NCBI GenBank assembly: GCA_910587095.1
Contig: CAJUMJ010000026.1
Coordinates: 1 to 59,245, forward strand
Source of the DNA: an uncultured Lachnospiraceae bacterium
GTDB taxonomy: Bacteria; Bacillota; Clostridia; Lachnospirales; Lachnospiraceae
Direction of reading: 5' to 3'
Length of the DNA: 59,245 bases
Shown here piece by piece: positions 50,653 through 59,245 of this stretch (position 1 is the first letter of the stretch; the number at the start of each line of letters is the position of its first letter). Position numbers and translations under genes: made by a program. Below the pieces are notes generated by a model. That model was not told the origin of the DNA. It saw only the letters and a program-made list of their open reading frames with translations, and ran no database searches.

Positions 50653-53600
50653 TCACCCACCCGATTCGTCTTTTGCCGGCGCTTTCAGCGTGACGGTGAC
50701 AAACTTCACATTATCTGTTTCCTGCTCACTCTCGCTGATTTTTTCACCGGTTCTCACCGCTCGGAGGATTACTGTCGCATCTTCCGTAATTTTTTCCGCG
50801 TCGCTGATCGTAAGTGTGCGTGTCGCCGCGTCAAAGGTAACGCCTGCGGGGCAATCCTTCGTTGGAATGTCTGCCAGCTTTCCGTTACTATCAGCATTCG
50901 CTTTCTCCACGACCGTCCAGGTCGCTGCCTTGTCGGCGGCATCCAGCCAGGTACTTCCCTCAAACTTAAGATCAAATACCCACTTGCTGTCTGTCTTCAC
51001 ATCGTCAACCGTTACTTCGAACGCATTGTTGCCGATGGTTACCTCTTTGCCGTCCTTTGTCGCGGTGATGGTCATATTGCCAAGCGTCTTCTCAATCTTA
51101 GGTACTGTGGCACTGAAGCTGATTTCTTTCTTTTCCTCTCTGCCGAGGTTATCCTTCAGGGTAATCATCCCTACCGCTGTCACTTCATTTTCCTCGTTAG
51201 GCAGAATCTCTTCGCCCGCTCTGGTAGAGCTTTCCTTAAACCCTGTACAGCTAACCTCAGCAGCAAGACCAACGCCCGTGATCTCTTCATCCACAAGCTT
51301 CTTCACTTCGGATTCCACTTCCGCGGCTGTCCTGCCATAAATTTCGTCCGTTAAGCTAAGAACATCACTTGAAACTGTACCCAATTTCTTTACTTCTGTC
51401 TCAGCCTCGGTTAAGGTCTGGAACTTATCATTCGCTTTTGCAAGTGTAATCTTCTTCTCACCTGACATATCCACAATCAGGTCTTTCATGCCCTCCTGTG
51501 TCAGTTTCAGCTTGAATGCCACGAAGCCGTCCTCGCTTGCAGTCGGGAGCTTAAAGTCCACGTCTACATCCGCGTCTTTTTCTGCCGCGGCCGGATTATC
51601 GCTCGAACCTTTCGTAGCCGTGACCTTTAGGAAGTCGCCGGGAGTGATGGTGTCGTTCTTGATGGCTTTCTTCGCTGCCTCCTTGATTACTTTCTCGAGT
51701 GCGTCCTCCAAACCTGTCAGGTCTGTAGCGTTCTCAAGAGTTTTCACGATGATTTCGGCATAGTCGATTCCCTTGTCGTCCTTCTTATTGGCGAGAGCCT
51801 CCTCCACGGATTTCTTTGCCTCGCCCAGGTTTTCGAGTTTTTGGATCTCCAAAGCCTTTGGATTGCCAATCTCTGCCTCTATAGCTATGCCGGTCTTTCT
51901 GTCCCTGATGCTGATAGTCGCCGTGAGCGTTCCGGCGCTCTTCATGGTTGCGTTCTTCTTTTTAAAGCTCGTCACCGTAAGAAGCAGATTTGACGGAATC
52001 TCTACCGCCGGTTTCTGCTTCGCCAATGCCGCCGTCACCTTGGATACCAGATTTTCCGACTCAACCGCATTGGTCAGTTCGAGGCTTTCCGCCGTAAGCG
52101 CCTCGATTGTCGTCTTTAAAGTGCTTGCCTCTGTAGCGATACCGTCCGCCGCATTGGTAAAGCTGAACTTCGTATTGTATACAAGCTCCTTGTCGTCCTT
52201 CTTCTCTTTGATCGTCACGGTTGTCTCGTAGCTTACAATCTTGTCTTTCGTATCGCCCGTGCCCTTGACTTCGGCGAGGGCAGGTGTTCTGCTCACCTCA
52301 GCCGCCTGCAAATCCAGGGGAATCGCTGTCTTGATCGCTTCGTTGATACGATCTTGCAGATCTTTTTTGACGCCCGCATCCGCGCTGAAAAGTAAGTCCG
52401 CGCTCATAGCGTTCAGCATCTGCTCGAGATTATACCGGGACTCGGTCTTCTTATTCTTTGTATCCTGCCACTGTGCGACGGTCATGGGACTTGGCAGCGT
52501 CACCTTGAGGACTGTCGTTTCTTTCTCCACATTGACACTGTTGCTGCCCTTGAAGGAGAAGGTCACAGGAATATCCAGGGCCTTGCCGAGTTTCACCTGA
52601 CCTTTCGTCTCGTCAGCCACGGAAGCCGCAAGCATCTCGTCTCTCTTAAAGGTCAGCGTCAGTTTTCCGGTTGCCTTGTCGTACTTCGGCTTCATGTCCA
52701 TGAAAGTCTTGCCTGCGAAAGGCTTATTCTTCCAGGTTTCCTCGATTGCCGCCGTGGCGTCGATCTCCGCGCCTTCCACAGCGTTTGCCACATTTACGAA
52801 GAGCGTATACACGCCATCCTTGTAGGTACTGTCGGTCGCCGCGACTTTTAAGTTCTTATCCTTCACGACCACTTTGTTCTTCGTGCCTGCATCCGGGCCG
52901 CTCACCTTGATTGCAGCGGTCACCTCACGCCCGATATCGCTGGCTGCCAGCGCCTTGGGATCTTTTGCCTTGTCGCCGCTCATTGCCGCGTAGGCGGAAT
53001 CCTTCACAAGCACTTTCAGCTTCACTTTATAGCTGCCGGGCGCTGCGGACGCAAGGTTCAGCTTGATGCTTTTTCCGTCCGCTTCCACACCGGTTTTCTC
53101 GGAGGAAGCCGCAAACGCCACGCCGCCGTTCTTCTCATCCGGTACGATAGCCGCGCCCGCGAGGACGATCTCGTCCTGGCTCTTCGCATCCTTAAAGACA
53201 CGCACGGTTGCGGTTGTTCCCTGATAAGCGGAAGCGTAATCCGTCTTTGCGACAAGTTTCGCGTTCTTGAAGGATACGGTGATCTTCATGTCCTTGGTCT
53301 GCAAGTTTTCGGTGCCATATTTGTCAACCATATAGCTGGTTACGGTCACATAGCCTTCACAGTCGGCCTTGTGCTCCTTCGTCATGATATCCGCAATCTT
53401 CGTCTCTTCAAGACCAGGCTTTAACCCGAGTGTGTAGCCGGTGATAATATCCTCCCCGTCCTCGTTTTTCTCGGTCACTGCCTTCACTTCAAAATACTCG
53501 TTGAACTTGTTCGGTTTGCCCGATTTGTCAATCAGGTTCATCGCATAGTTGCCGTCTTTACCAGGCTCGTTGGTCAGCTTCCAGTCGTAATCCGTGACGA

Positions 53601-56600
53601 TGTTCTTGCCGTCGTCAAGACTGACAGGAGCCGTCGCGCTGGCATCCAAGGTATACTTGCCCTTTACGGTCAGGCTGTTCTTCGGCGCCTTTCCGGGGAT
53701 GGCGATCTTGAGTGTCGTGCCCTTTGTCGCCGGCACGAACTGTCCGTTTTCGTAAGTGCCGATCGTCGCGATCAGACTGTAAGAGCCGGGGATAATGTCA
53801 TAGTCGTCCGCCCCGTTCAAGTTGAGGTTCAGGCTGAACTGTCCCTTGTCATCGATCTGCTTGATCATTGCCTTACTGCTTCCCAAGAAATACTTGCCCG
53901 CTCTCTCGTATTCATATCCGTAATGATCCATATATTTACCCTTGGTGTAATCCGGAATCAGGAATACATACTGGCGCGCCTGATTGTTGGTATCTTTATC
54001 CTTTACCTGGAAAGCGATATCCTTGCCTTCCGCCTTGGTCTGTGCCGTTTTCACATCGTCCGCGGTCAGCTTCCCGATCTGTTTGATGGAAGGCGCTTTC
54101 GCGCTTTTCGCTACAGGAGGCTGCTGTATGATGTGATATTCATACTTTTTGCTCTTGTCCGTCTTATCCGTAATCTCGATTTTCGCGTCGCCGGAAGCCA
54201 TCACGATGGTCATCCAGTCGACACCGTCCTTCGGCTTATTGATAACCTTTGCGCCGGTCACTTTGACGGACAGGTTTGTGTAGTTTACCGGGTCCTGATA
54301 GGAACTGTTGTCCTCACCCTTTGTCCAAAGCCACTTATTGTTCGCCTTTACAACAGTATCCAGATCGAACTTTGCGTTCGTCGCACCGTCGTAGTACACG
54401 GTCTTGACATCGGGATTGTTGCCGTTGTTTCCTTCGTCGCCGTCGATCACAAGACCTAACGCTTCGTATCCCTTGACGTTTACGTTGAGGATGCTCTGGT
54501 TGTTCTTGGAGCCGTCAGCAGCCTTTACGGTCAGCTTCACGGCTTTCGCGTTGGGCTTAAGGAACGTAAGCTTACCGGAAGCGGTATCCACGTCCAGGGA
54601 AGCCTTTGTGCCGGAGGCATATGTCAGTCCTGTATTTACAAAATCGTTTGCTGTGTACTGGCGTTTGTCAGGCATACCCGCCTTCAAGACTTTTACGTAC
54701 AACTCCTTCTGATAGAAATCCGCGGCGTTCAGATCCCCGCCTTCTTTTGCGATTACCTTATTTGTGCTGTCCACAACCACTGCATTGCCGAGAGACTGTT
54801 TGCTGCCGCTCACGTTTACGGTTATGTTCTTTGTTCTGGTTCCCGTACTTCCGTCGTTTCCGCTATGGTCAGCCGCCTTTGCCACCACGGTAAAGGTCTT
54901 TGTCTGTCCGTTCAGGTCCCAGTTTGCCGCTACGCTGACGGTGCCGTTTTTCGCGTTCACAGTCACATAGCTTCTCACCTCGGAAGACGTATTTTCAGCA
55001 AGCGCGTAGGTCAGGGCTTTGCCCTTGGGCGCTCTCGTCTTGTCGCCGTTATTGAGAACCGGCGTAAGCTTCAAGGTTGCCTTTTTGCCCTCATAGAAAA
55101 GATTTCTGGTCGCACCGCTCACGAAATCGATATTCTGGATTCCATACACCGTGTTGAGTTTCAAAATCGCGGTGGACGCGTAAGCGTACTCGCTCGTATC
55201 ACTTCTCGGATACTCCGCGGTTACCTTCAAACCTATATTTTTCGTCAGCACATTGTAGCTCAAACAGTTCTGTGTATTCTTGACGGAAATATTGCCATTT
55301 CCGTCTACTTTTGCCTGATAGTTCTCATATACGGCGATACCGGTCTTACTACCATCCTGATTCACGGCTTCGTCGCTTCTGTCTCCCAAAAGCACGCCGG
55401 TCTTTGTGTCCACAAACTGCACATAAGGAGCCGTTGTGAAGCCGGTGTTCTTGTCAAACTGTGCCTGTGCCACATTGAGGAAGCCCTGTCCTGTATAAAC
55501 GGTTGCGGACGTGGGTTTCATCTTAAGCTTCGTCTCATAGAGCGCGTCTCTGGTAGAAGTCGTCACCGCTTTTGACGGCTTCCCGGAAGAGATCAGCGTA
55601 CTGGGGCTTGCTTTGCCCTCCGCCGCCGCGTCCGTGGTCTTCACGCCGTCCGTCACCGTTCCCTTGGTAGTCTGCACAAGTTCCACTGTTACGGTGTAAG
55701 GATTCTTCGAGCCGTTTGGCTGATCCTTTGTCGGTTTATAGACTTCGATCGTCGCTAACTGCGTGTTGTTCTTCTCATACTTCGTCTTCTTGAAGTACTG
55801 CACTTTCTCAATGCCCTCGGAAAGCGCACCGTCGATCGTCACCTGGTAATAAACGTCGTTGGTCAAAGGCTCCACAATCTTGTCACTTGTGGAAAGTTCC
55901 ACTCTGATCGCCTTGTCGCTGCCGGTCGCTTCCTTCACGGTGGGCGCCTGGCCTATAATGGAAGGCGCTTTTGTCTCAACGGCGATCGCTTCCGCAAGAA
56001 TCTCGGCGCCAGCCGCAACGCCCTCTTTTTTCGCAAGGACATCTTTTCTCACTGCCGTGTCGTACAGTCTGACAAAGGCCGCGTCTTTTTTGCCCTCCGC
56101 ACCGGGAAGTGCGGTGATTTTCAGCGTACCGGTTTTTCCGTCCTTGCTCTTTGTAAATACGGCCTCCACCGCCGCATTTTTCGTGGGAGCGTTATCGACA
56201 CCTGCCGCATCCTTTTCGTCGACTACTTCCACCGCGATGGTGTTTGCATAATCCAGACGGCCTGCCGTCGCTTCAACAAAATAGCTGACAGCGCTGTCTG
56301 TCATCAGAGCCGCAGCGTTGACCGATTTGCCCTTCTCGTCCTTGACAGCCAGCGCGCTCGCCGGTTTATCCTGCCTGATCAGGACGGACATAACGACCTT
56401 CTTTGTCGCCTTGGGAGCCAGGTCTACACGAAGCACATCGGTGTCATCCTCGGCAATGCTCTTGATTGTCGCCACATTGCCGCTTATGTCTGCCGTTGTC
56501 TTGGCGATTTTGTTACCGTCATATATTCTCGCGTACAGGAGATCTTCTTCTTGTTCTCCGTTTACGAGAGCAACCTTAATGCCTGTGCTGCCTGTGGGAA

Positions 56601-59124
56601 TAGCATATATGCCGTCCTCGCCCTTCTCTATTTTGTCAGAGCCAACAGAGACAGTCGCCGCGTAAACACTCTTTAATACCGCGTCTACCTTATAATCGTT
56701 GTCCATCGTCAGCTGGAAGGAAACGACGGATTTATCATTCTCATCAAGAGTCAGATCCGTCGCCTGCGCGCCCTCCGACGCCGATGTCGCGGACACCTTC
56801 ACAAACTCCGTACCGGTAGGCGCCGTGAGCTTTACGGAATAAACCGCGCCGTCGGAGAGGGTATCGATGATTCCGGTAAAGTTTTCCACTTTCTCACCGT
56901 TAATCTCAACCTGACCGGCAAAGGCCGCTTCCTCTTCCTGACCTGTCCGGCTCTTTATGGTCAGGTTTCTCGCCGTTATCTTGATGTTGATGGTATCATC
57001 GATTGTCCCGTCTTTTGTGGCAAATTCAGATACCGGGATTTCTGCGGTAAAAGTGCCCTCCGCACCGGTTACAACCGCTTTTTTATTCGTGCTATAAGCC
57101 ACAACCGGCTCATTTTTGGATGCGACAGTCAGCTTCAGGAGCGTCGCGTCCTCGGAAATTTCGTACCTGTCGTTTCCGATCGGAGTGATACCTTCCCCCT
57201 CCACCTGGAAGGACGCATCCTCGGAAACAACGGTTACCGTACCGGCGGTGTGCTCGTTGAACACCGTCTTGACCGCAACTTTTACGTTCTCGATCGTGTA
57301 GCCTATCTCTTCGCCGCTTGTTGTGTCAATATCCCCTACAGTGACACCGTCGGCCTTCTGCCAGTCTTTATCCTTTTTATCTGCCGGCTCAAAGTCATAA
57401 TCATTTGTATACGCCGTCACGGTAACTTCGCCTACGGTGAAGCTCTCGTCTTTCTCCAGCACTACTTCCTCAGGTACTGTCACATCTACCGTAGCGATTA
57501 TCTTCTCGGCATCTTCACCTTCACGCGTTTGCTCCGTCTTCTTTTTAGACAACTCGTATCGCTTGGTGTAGGTTACATTGACAACCTTTTTGCTGCTTGT
57601 GCCGCCCTCTGCTTCATCGCGATAGTCCGTGCCTTCCGCAAGCGCGTAGCCCGCTTTTGGCACGATGGCGAAATTCAGTTTTTTCGCCTTGCCGGTATAA
57701 GGGGTTGCAAGCTTTTCAGCCTTGTTGTCATCGCCAACAGAATAGATTTCCACATTGCCGAGATCACCCTCGAAGGTCATCTTGTGGACACCGTCCGCAC
57801 CTGTTTTGGTGTCGTCCGGTTCCGTCTCAACCTTGACGGTGAGAGTCAGGTTGTCGTCCGCAAAGTGTTTGCTCTCAATATCAGCCAGGCTGATCTTGTA
57901 GTAGCCACCCTTCGTATCAGCTTTTGCCACATATTCCGCGTTGATGGTCTGCTTTGCTTTGGAGGCGCTGTCCGTCAACACTGCCTTGACCGGATTGTCA
58001 CCCTTCAGCTTCACCTTGTTTGCGTCGGTAAGCTTTACACCGAAGATCAGGAGACGTTTTTTGGCCGTGCCGCCCTCCTCAGCCGCAGGCTCCTCCACAT
58101 AATTATCTTCGTCCAGGTCGCTTGCGTCAAACTCCGCCGCTGCCCTGACGTCCTCTGATTTGACAGTGATAACTTTTTCGTTCTTGTCATCATCCGTGAG
58201 TGCATCCGTCACAGCCGTAAGCATCCAGTCCGCACTCTCCTCCGCCGCAAGGCTCAGAGTCTTTGCTGCCTTACCCTCCTCAACGGTAATCGTTATTTCA
58301 GTATCGGTGTTTTCGTTCAGACTGCCCATCTCGGAAGGGACAAAGCTGTAAACGATATACTTTGATTTGCCAAGCTCCTTCACTTCACCGGAGACACTCT
58401 TTCCCTCTTCGCTGCCAACCGCAACTTTGATGGTATTGTATTTTGCGGGCTTCTCCCCAGCCGTTACCGCAAAGGACACTTCTTCGCCGGATTCCCCGTA
58501 TGAAAGCTGGATCTCTTTTCCCGCGTCGTAAGCGTTTTTGATTTCTTTTTCCTTATCAACATCCGTACCGTCCGCATTCAGCAGATAGGCAGCGTTGCCA
58601 GACTCCAACGCCGCTGATAATTTCAGCGTGCTTTTTACCTGCTCTGCCACGATTTTGATGGTGATGTCGCCGGTGTAGCCTTTCTGTTTCGGAGGCGTTG
58701 CCTTGTCATCGGCGGCCTGGTTAGTTTGAATCGTGTACACGCCGTCGCTGTCCTTGTTTACTGTGGCAGCTTCCGGCTTTTCGTCTTTCATAACCGTAGC
58801 ACTCACGGTCAAGTCAGCTTTCCAGCCGGCCTTAGGCTCTACCACGAACTTGACAGGACGGTCGCCGCCAAGAGCTTTCGCATCATTGTCTGTCGTGCCG
58901 TCAACAAAGATGACCTCCGCCGCGGTACCTTTGGTCAGCGGTTTGTCGGTAGCGTTGCCCTCGCTGTCTTTGTCGGCATTCTTTTCCGCTTCCTCAATAT
59001 TAATGGCAACTTCGGTGGAAGGCTCGATGGCGTTGAGATCGGCACCGCTGCCGCCAAGTACTCCGTCGGAGGGTTCCTCAGCCGGAGTTTCCTCGGGAGC
59101 CGTTGTGTCAATTGTGGGCTCCAC
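50653..59124 (-). CDS. Giant surface protein B, paralogue without start signals (probable silent copy)
   Basis: An uninterrupted 2823-codon frame on the minus strand is homologous to gene A through most of its body (for example YETKL...TGQ, TVSVAANWDL against TVSVAADYQV, and YTLGLK...CEGYVTV against CTGYITV). It begins at a GTG (59124) in VEPTID, exactly where the 85-bp repeat starts. There is no ribosome site before that GTG, no signal peptide and no acidic stalk. The frame stays open upstream into an AT-rich segment, reading KKILRNTPAI from an ATT at 59157 behind GGAGAAG, and no ATG is met before a stop. As placed it should not be secreted. The intact 8.5-kb frame argues that it is expressed at times, presumably after recombination. 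Confidence 0.8.
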   Translation of the reverse strand: MEPTIDTTAPEETPAEEPSDGVLGGSGADLNAIEPSTEVAINIEEAEKNADKDSEGNATDKPLTKGTAAEVIFVDGTTDNDAKALGGDRPVKFVVEPKAGWKADLTVSATVMKDEKPEAATVNKDSDGVYTIQTNQAADDKATPPKQKGYTGDITIKIVAEQVKSTLKLSAALESGNAAYLLNADGTDVDKEKEIKNAYDAGKEIQLSYGESGEEVSFAVTAGEKPAKYNTIKVAVGSEEGKSVSGEVKELGKSKYIVYSFVPSEMGSLNENTDTEITITVEEGKAAKTLSLAAEESADWMLTAVTDALTDDDKNEKVITVKSEDVRAAAEFDASDLDEDNYVEEPAAEEGGTAKKRLLIFGVKLTDANKVKLKGDNPVKAVLTDSASKAKQTINAEYVAKADTKGGYYKISLADIESKHFADDNLTLTVKVETEPDDTKTGADGVHKMTFEGDLGNVEIYSVGDDNKAEKLATPYTGKAKKLNFAIVPKAGYALAEGTDYRDEAEGGTSSKKVVNVTYTKRYELSKKKTEQTREGEDAEKIIATVDVTVPEEVVLEKDESFTVGEVTVTAYTNDYDFEPADKKDKDWQKADGVTVGDIDTTSGEEIGYTIENVKVAVKTVFNEHTAGTVTVVSEDASFQVEGEGITPIGNDRYEISEDATLLKLTVASKNEPVVAYSTNKKAVVTGAEGTFTAEIPVSEFATKDGTIDDTINIKITARNLTIKSRTGQEEEAAFAGQVEINGEKVENFTGIIDTLSDGAVYSVKLTAPTGTEFVKVSATSASEGAQATDLTLDENDKSVVSFQLTMDNDYKVDAVLKSVYAATVSVGSDKIEKGEDGIYAIPTGSTGIKVALVNGEQEEDLLYARIYDGNKIAKTTADISGNVATIKSIAEDDTDVLRVDLAPKATKKVVMSVLIRQDKPASALAVKDEKGKSVNAAALMTDSAVSYFVEATAGRLDYANTIAVEVVDEKDAAGVDNAPTKNAAVEAVFTKSKDGKTGTLKITALPGAEGKKDAAFVRLYDTAVRKDVLAKKEGVAAGAEILAEAIAVETKAPSIIGQAPTVKEATGSDKAIRVELSTSDKIVEPLTNDVYYQVTIDGALSEGIEKVQYFKKTKYEKNNTQLATIEVYKPTKDQPNGSKNPYTVTVELVQTTKGTVTDGVKTTDAAAEGKASPSTLISSGKPSKAVTTSTRDALYETKLKMKPTSATVYTGQGFLNVAQAQFDKNTGFTTAPYVQFVDTKTGVLLGDRSDEAVNQDGSKTGIAVYENYQAKVDGNGNISVKNTQNCLSYNVLTKNIGLKVTAEYPRSDTSEYAYASTAILKLNTVYGIQNIDFVSGATRNLFYEGKKATLKLTPVLNNGDKTRAPKGKALTYALAENTSSEVRSYVTVNAKNGTVSVAANWDLNGQTKTFTVVAKAADHSGNDGSTGTRTKNITVNVSGSKQSLGNAVVVDSTNKVIAKEGGDLNAADFYQKELYVKVLKAGMPDKRQYTANDFVNTGLTYASGTKASLDVDTASGKLTFLKPNAKAVKLTVKAADGSKNNQSILNVNVKGYEALGLVIDGDEGNNGNNPDVKTVYYDGATNAKFDLDTVVKANNKWLWTKGEDNSSYQDPVNYTNLSVKVTGAKVINKPKDGVDWMTIVMASGDAKIEITDKTDKSKKYEYHIIQQPPVAKSAKAPSIKQIGKLTADDVKTAQTKAEGKDIAFQVKDKDTNNQARQYVFLIPDYTKGKYMDHYGYEYERAGKYFLGSSKAMIKQIDDKGQFSLNLNLNGADDYDIIPGSYSLIATIGTYENGQFVPATKGTTLKIAIPGKAPKNSLTVKGKYTLDASATAPVSLDDGKNIVTDYDWKLTNEPGKDGNYAMNLIDKSGKPNKFNEYFEVKAVTEKNEDGEDIITGYTLGLKPGLEETKIADIMTKEHKADCEGYVTVTSYMVDKYGTENLQTKDMKITVSFKNAKLVAKTDYASAYQGTTATVRVFKDAKSQDEIVLAGAAIVPDEKNGGVAFAASSEKTGVEADGKSIKLNLASAAPGSYKVKLKVLVKDSAYAAMSGDKAKDPKALAASDIGREVTAAIKVSGPDAGTKNKVVVKDKNLKVAATDSTYKDGVYTLFVNVANAVEGAEIDATAAIEETWKNKPFAGKTFMDMKPKYDKATGKLTLTFKRDEMLAASVADETKGQVKLGKALDIPVTFSFKGSNSVNVEKETTVLKVTLPSPMTVAQWQDTKNKKTESRYNLEQMLNAMSADLLFSADAGVKKDLQDRINEAIKTAIPLDLQAAEVSRTPALAEVKGTGDTKDKIVSYETTVTIKEKKDDKELVYNTKFSFTNAADGIATEASTLKTTIEALTAESLELTNAVESENLVSKVTAALAKQKPAVEIPSNLLLTVTSFKKKNATMKSAGTLTATISIRDRKTGIAIEAEIGNPKALEIQKLENLGEAKKSVEEALANKKDDKGIDYAEIIVKTLENATDLTGLEDALEKVIKEAAKKAIKNDTITPGDFLKVTATKGSSDNPAAAEKDADVDVDFKLPTASEDGFVAFKLKLTQEGMKDLIVDMSGEKKITLAKANDKFQTLTEAETEVKKLGTVSSDVLSLTDEIYGRTAAEVESEVKKLVDEEITGVGLAAEVSCTGFKESSTRAGEEILPNEENEVTAVGMITLKDNLGREEKKEISFSATVPKIEKTLGNMTITATKDGKEVTIGNNAFEVTVDDVKTDSKWVFDLKFEGSTWLDAADKAATWTVVEKANADSNGKLADIPTKDCPAGVTFDAATRTLTISDAEKITEDATVILRAVRTGEKISESEQETDNVKFVTVTLKAPAKDESGG

Positions 59125-59126
59125 AA
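59042..59126. repeat. Right inverted repeat at the start of gene B (IR-R)
   Basis: This is the inverted partner of 39809-39893 (79 of 85 identical). Here the palindrome is larger: CAATTGTGG-GCT-CCACAATTG at 59109-59129. Identity stops sharply outside it, where AT-rich sequence begins. Confidence 0.9.
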
Positions 59127-59245
59127 TTGCCGGGGTGTTTCTTAAGATTTTCTTAATTTTTTCTTCTCCAAAATATATGTTTTATTAATATAAAAATATT
59201 TTATTTTACATTTTTTCCAAAAGAAATTCACCAGAATAATTTAAT
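59127..59245. other. AT-rich segment beyond gene B, to the window edge
   Basis: The last 119 bases are much richer in A and T than gene B. On the minus strand they contain a possible TTGGAA-N16-TATTTT promoter, GGAGAAG (59169-59163) and a start-like ATT AAG AAA series, but no ATG in the frame of gene B. No homology to the gene A leader is seen beyond the KKxL-like codons. Confidence 0.4.

Noticed and set aside
50653..59124. Gene B as an ordinary pseudogene
   Set aside because: The frame is intact over 8.5 kb and a terminator follows; only the start signals are missing, which fits a silent cassette better.
50690..59188. Long open frames on the plus strand opposite gene B
   Set aside because: They are antisense shadows caused by its biased codon use; none has a ribosome site or domain, whereas the minus strand is open for 2823 codons and homologous to gene A.

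Overview
The window reads as a chromosomal segment of a Firmicute of class Clostridia, most likely a Lachnospiraceae relative. The basis is a CIRCE-controlled hrcA-grpE-dnaK-dnaJ order, a DUF6465 protein, IreB-RuvX-DUF1292-RNase J, a large type III glutamine synthetase, the anaerobe-specific [FeFe]-hydrogenase maturases HydE/HydG/HydF, an HPr-like protein without the catalytic His, and FtsEX with a coiled-coil M23 hydrolase. Genus is not claimed.

Layout. 1-9.8 kb: uppP, a basic AT-hook-like protein, the heat-shock genes, then a DUF3048 lipoprotein overlapping an XpaC/TelA pair. 9.8-17.6 kb: mostly RNA modification and sulfur transfer (prmA, rsmE, nifS-type desulfurase with thiI, mtaB), plus a VanZ-like membrane protein and a lone HPr-like gene on the minus strand. 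17.9-23.5 kb: ireB-ruvX-DUF1292, RNase J, ylbF, an MltG-like remnant, and trmR with a U32 peptidase (tRNA wobble-uridine hydroxylation and methylation). 23.5-26.1 kb: type III glutamine synthetase behind a hairpin-rich leader, followed directly by tRNA-Gln(CTG). 26.2-32.8 kb: hydE-hydG-hydF, an acyl-ACP thioesterase, a CvfB-like S1 protein and a CPBP protease. 33.3-38.8 kb: a PucR/CdaR-type regulator, a 49-aa protein, ftsE-ftsX, an M23 hydrolase and an S41 processing protease, a cell-wall and division group.

The last 20 kb is the striking part. Two giant paralogous genes (about 8.5 kb each) face each other and enclose tmk and an Rpn-family nuclease. The left copy has a promoter, leader, signal peptide and acidic Pro/Glu stalk. 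The right copy, on the minus strand and running to the window edge, has none of these in its reading frame. The two bodies are diverged homologues, yet they share an 85-bp inverted block (79/85 identical by my alignment) exactly where the constant stalk meets the variable body. That block begins with a palindrome-like core. This is the expected architecture of an expressed copy and a silent copy of a surface protein, switched by inversion of about 19.3 kb. No recombinase gene lies in the window, so the switch remains an inference.

Intergenic regions carry several small non-coding repeat families: two related TIR-bounded elements (3-113 and 15839-15919), a MITE-like element with 22-bp TIRs and a flanking 6-bp duplication (17693-17849) with a decayed relative next to the Rpn gene, and runs of short consecutive hairpins before dnaJ, before glnN and after tmk.
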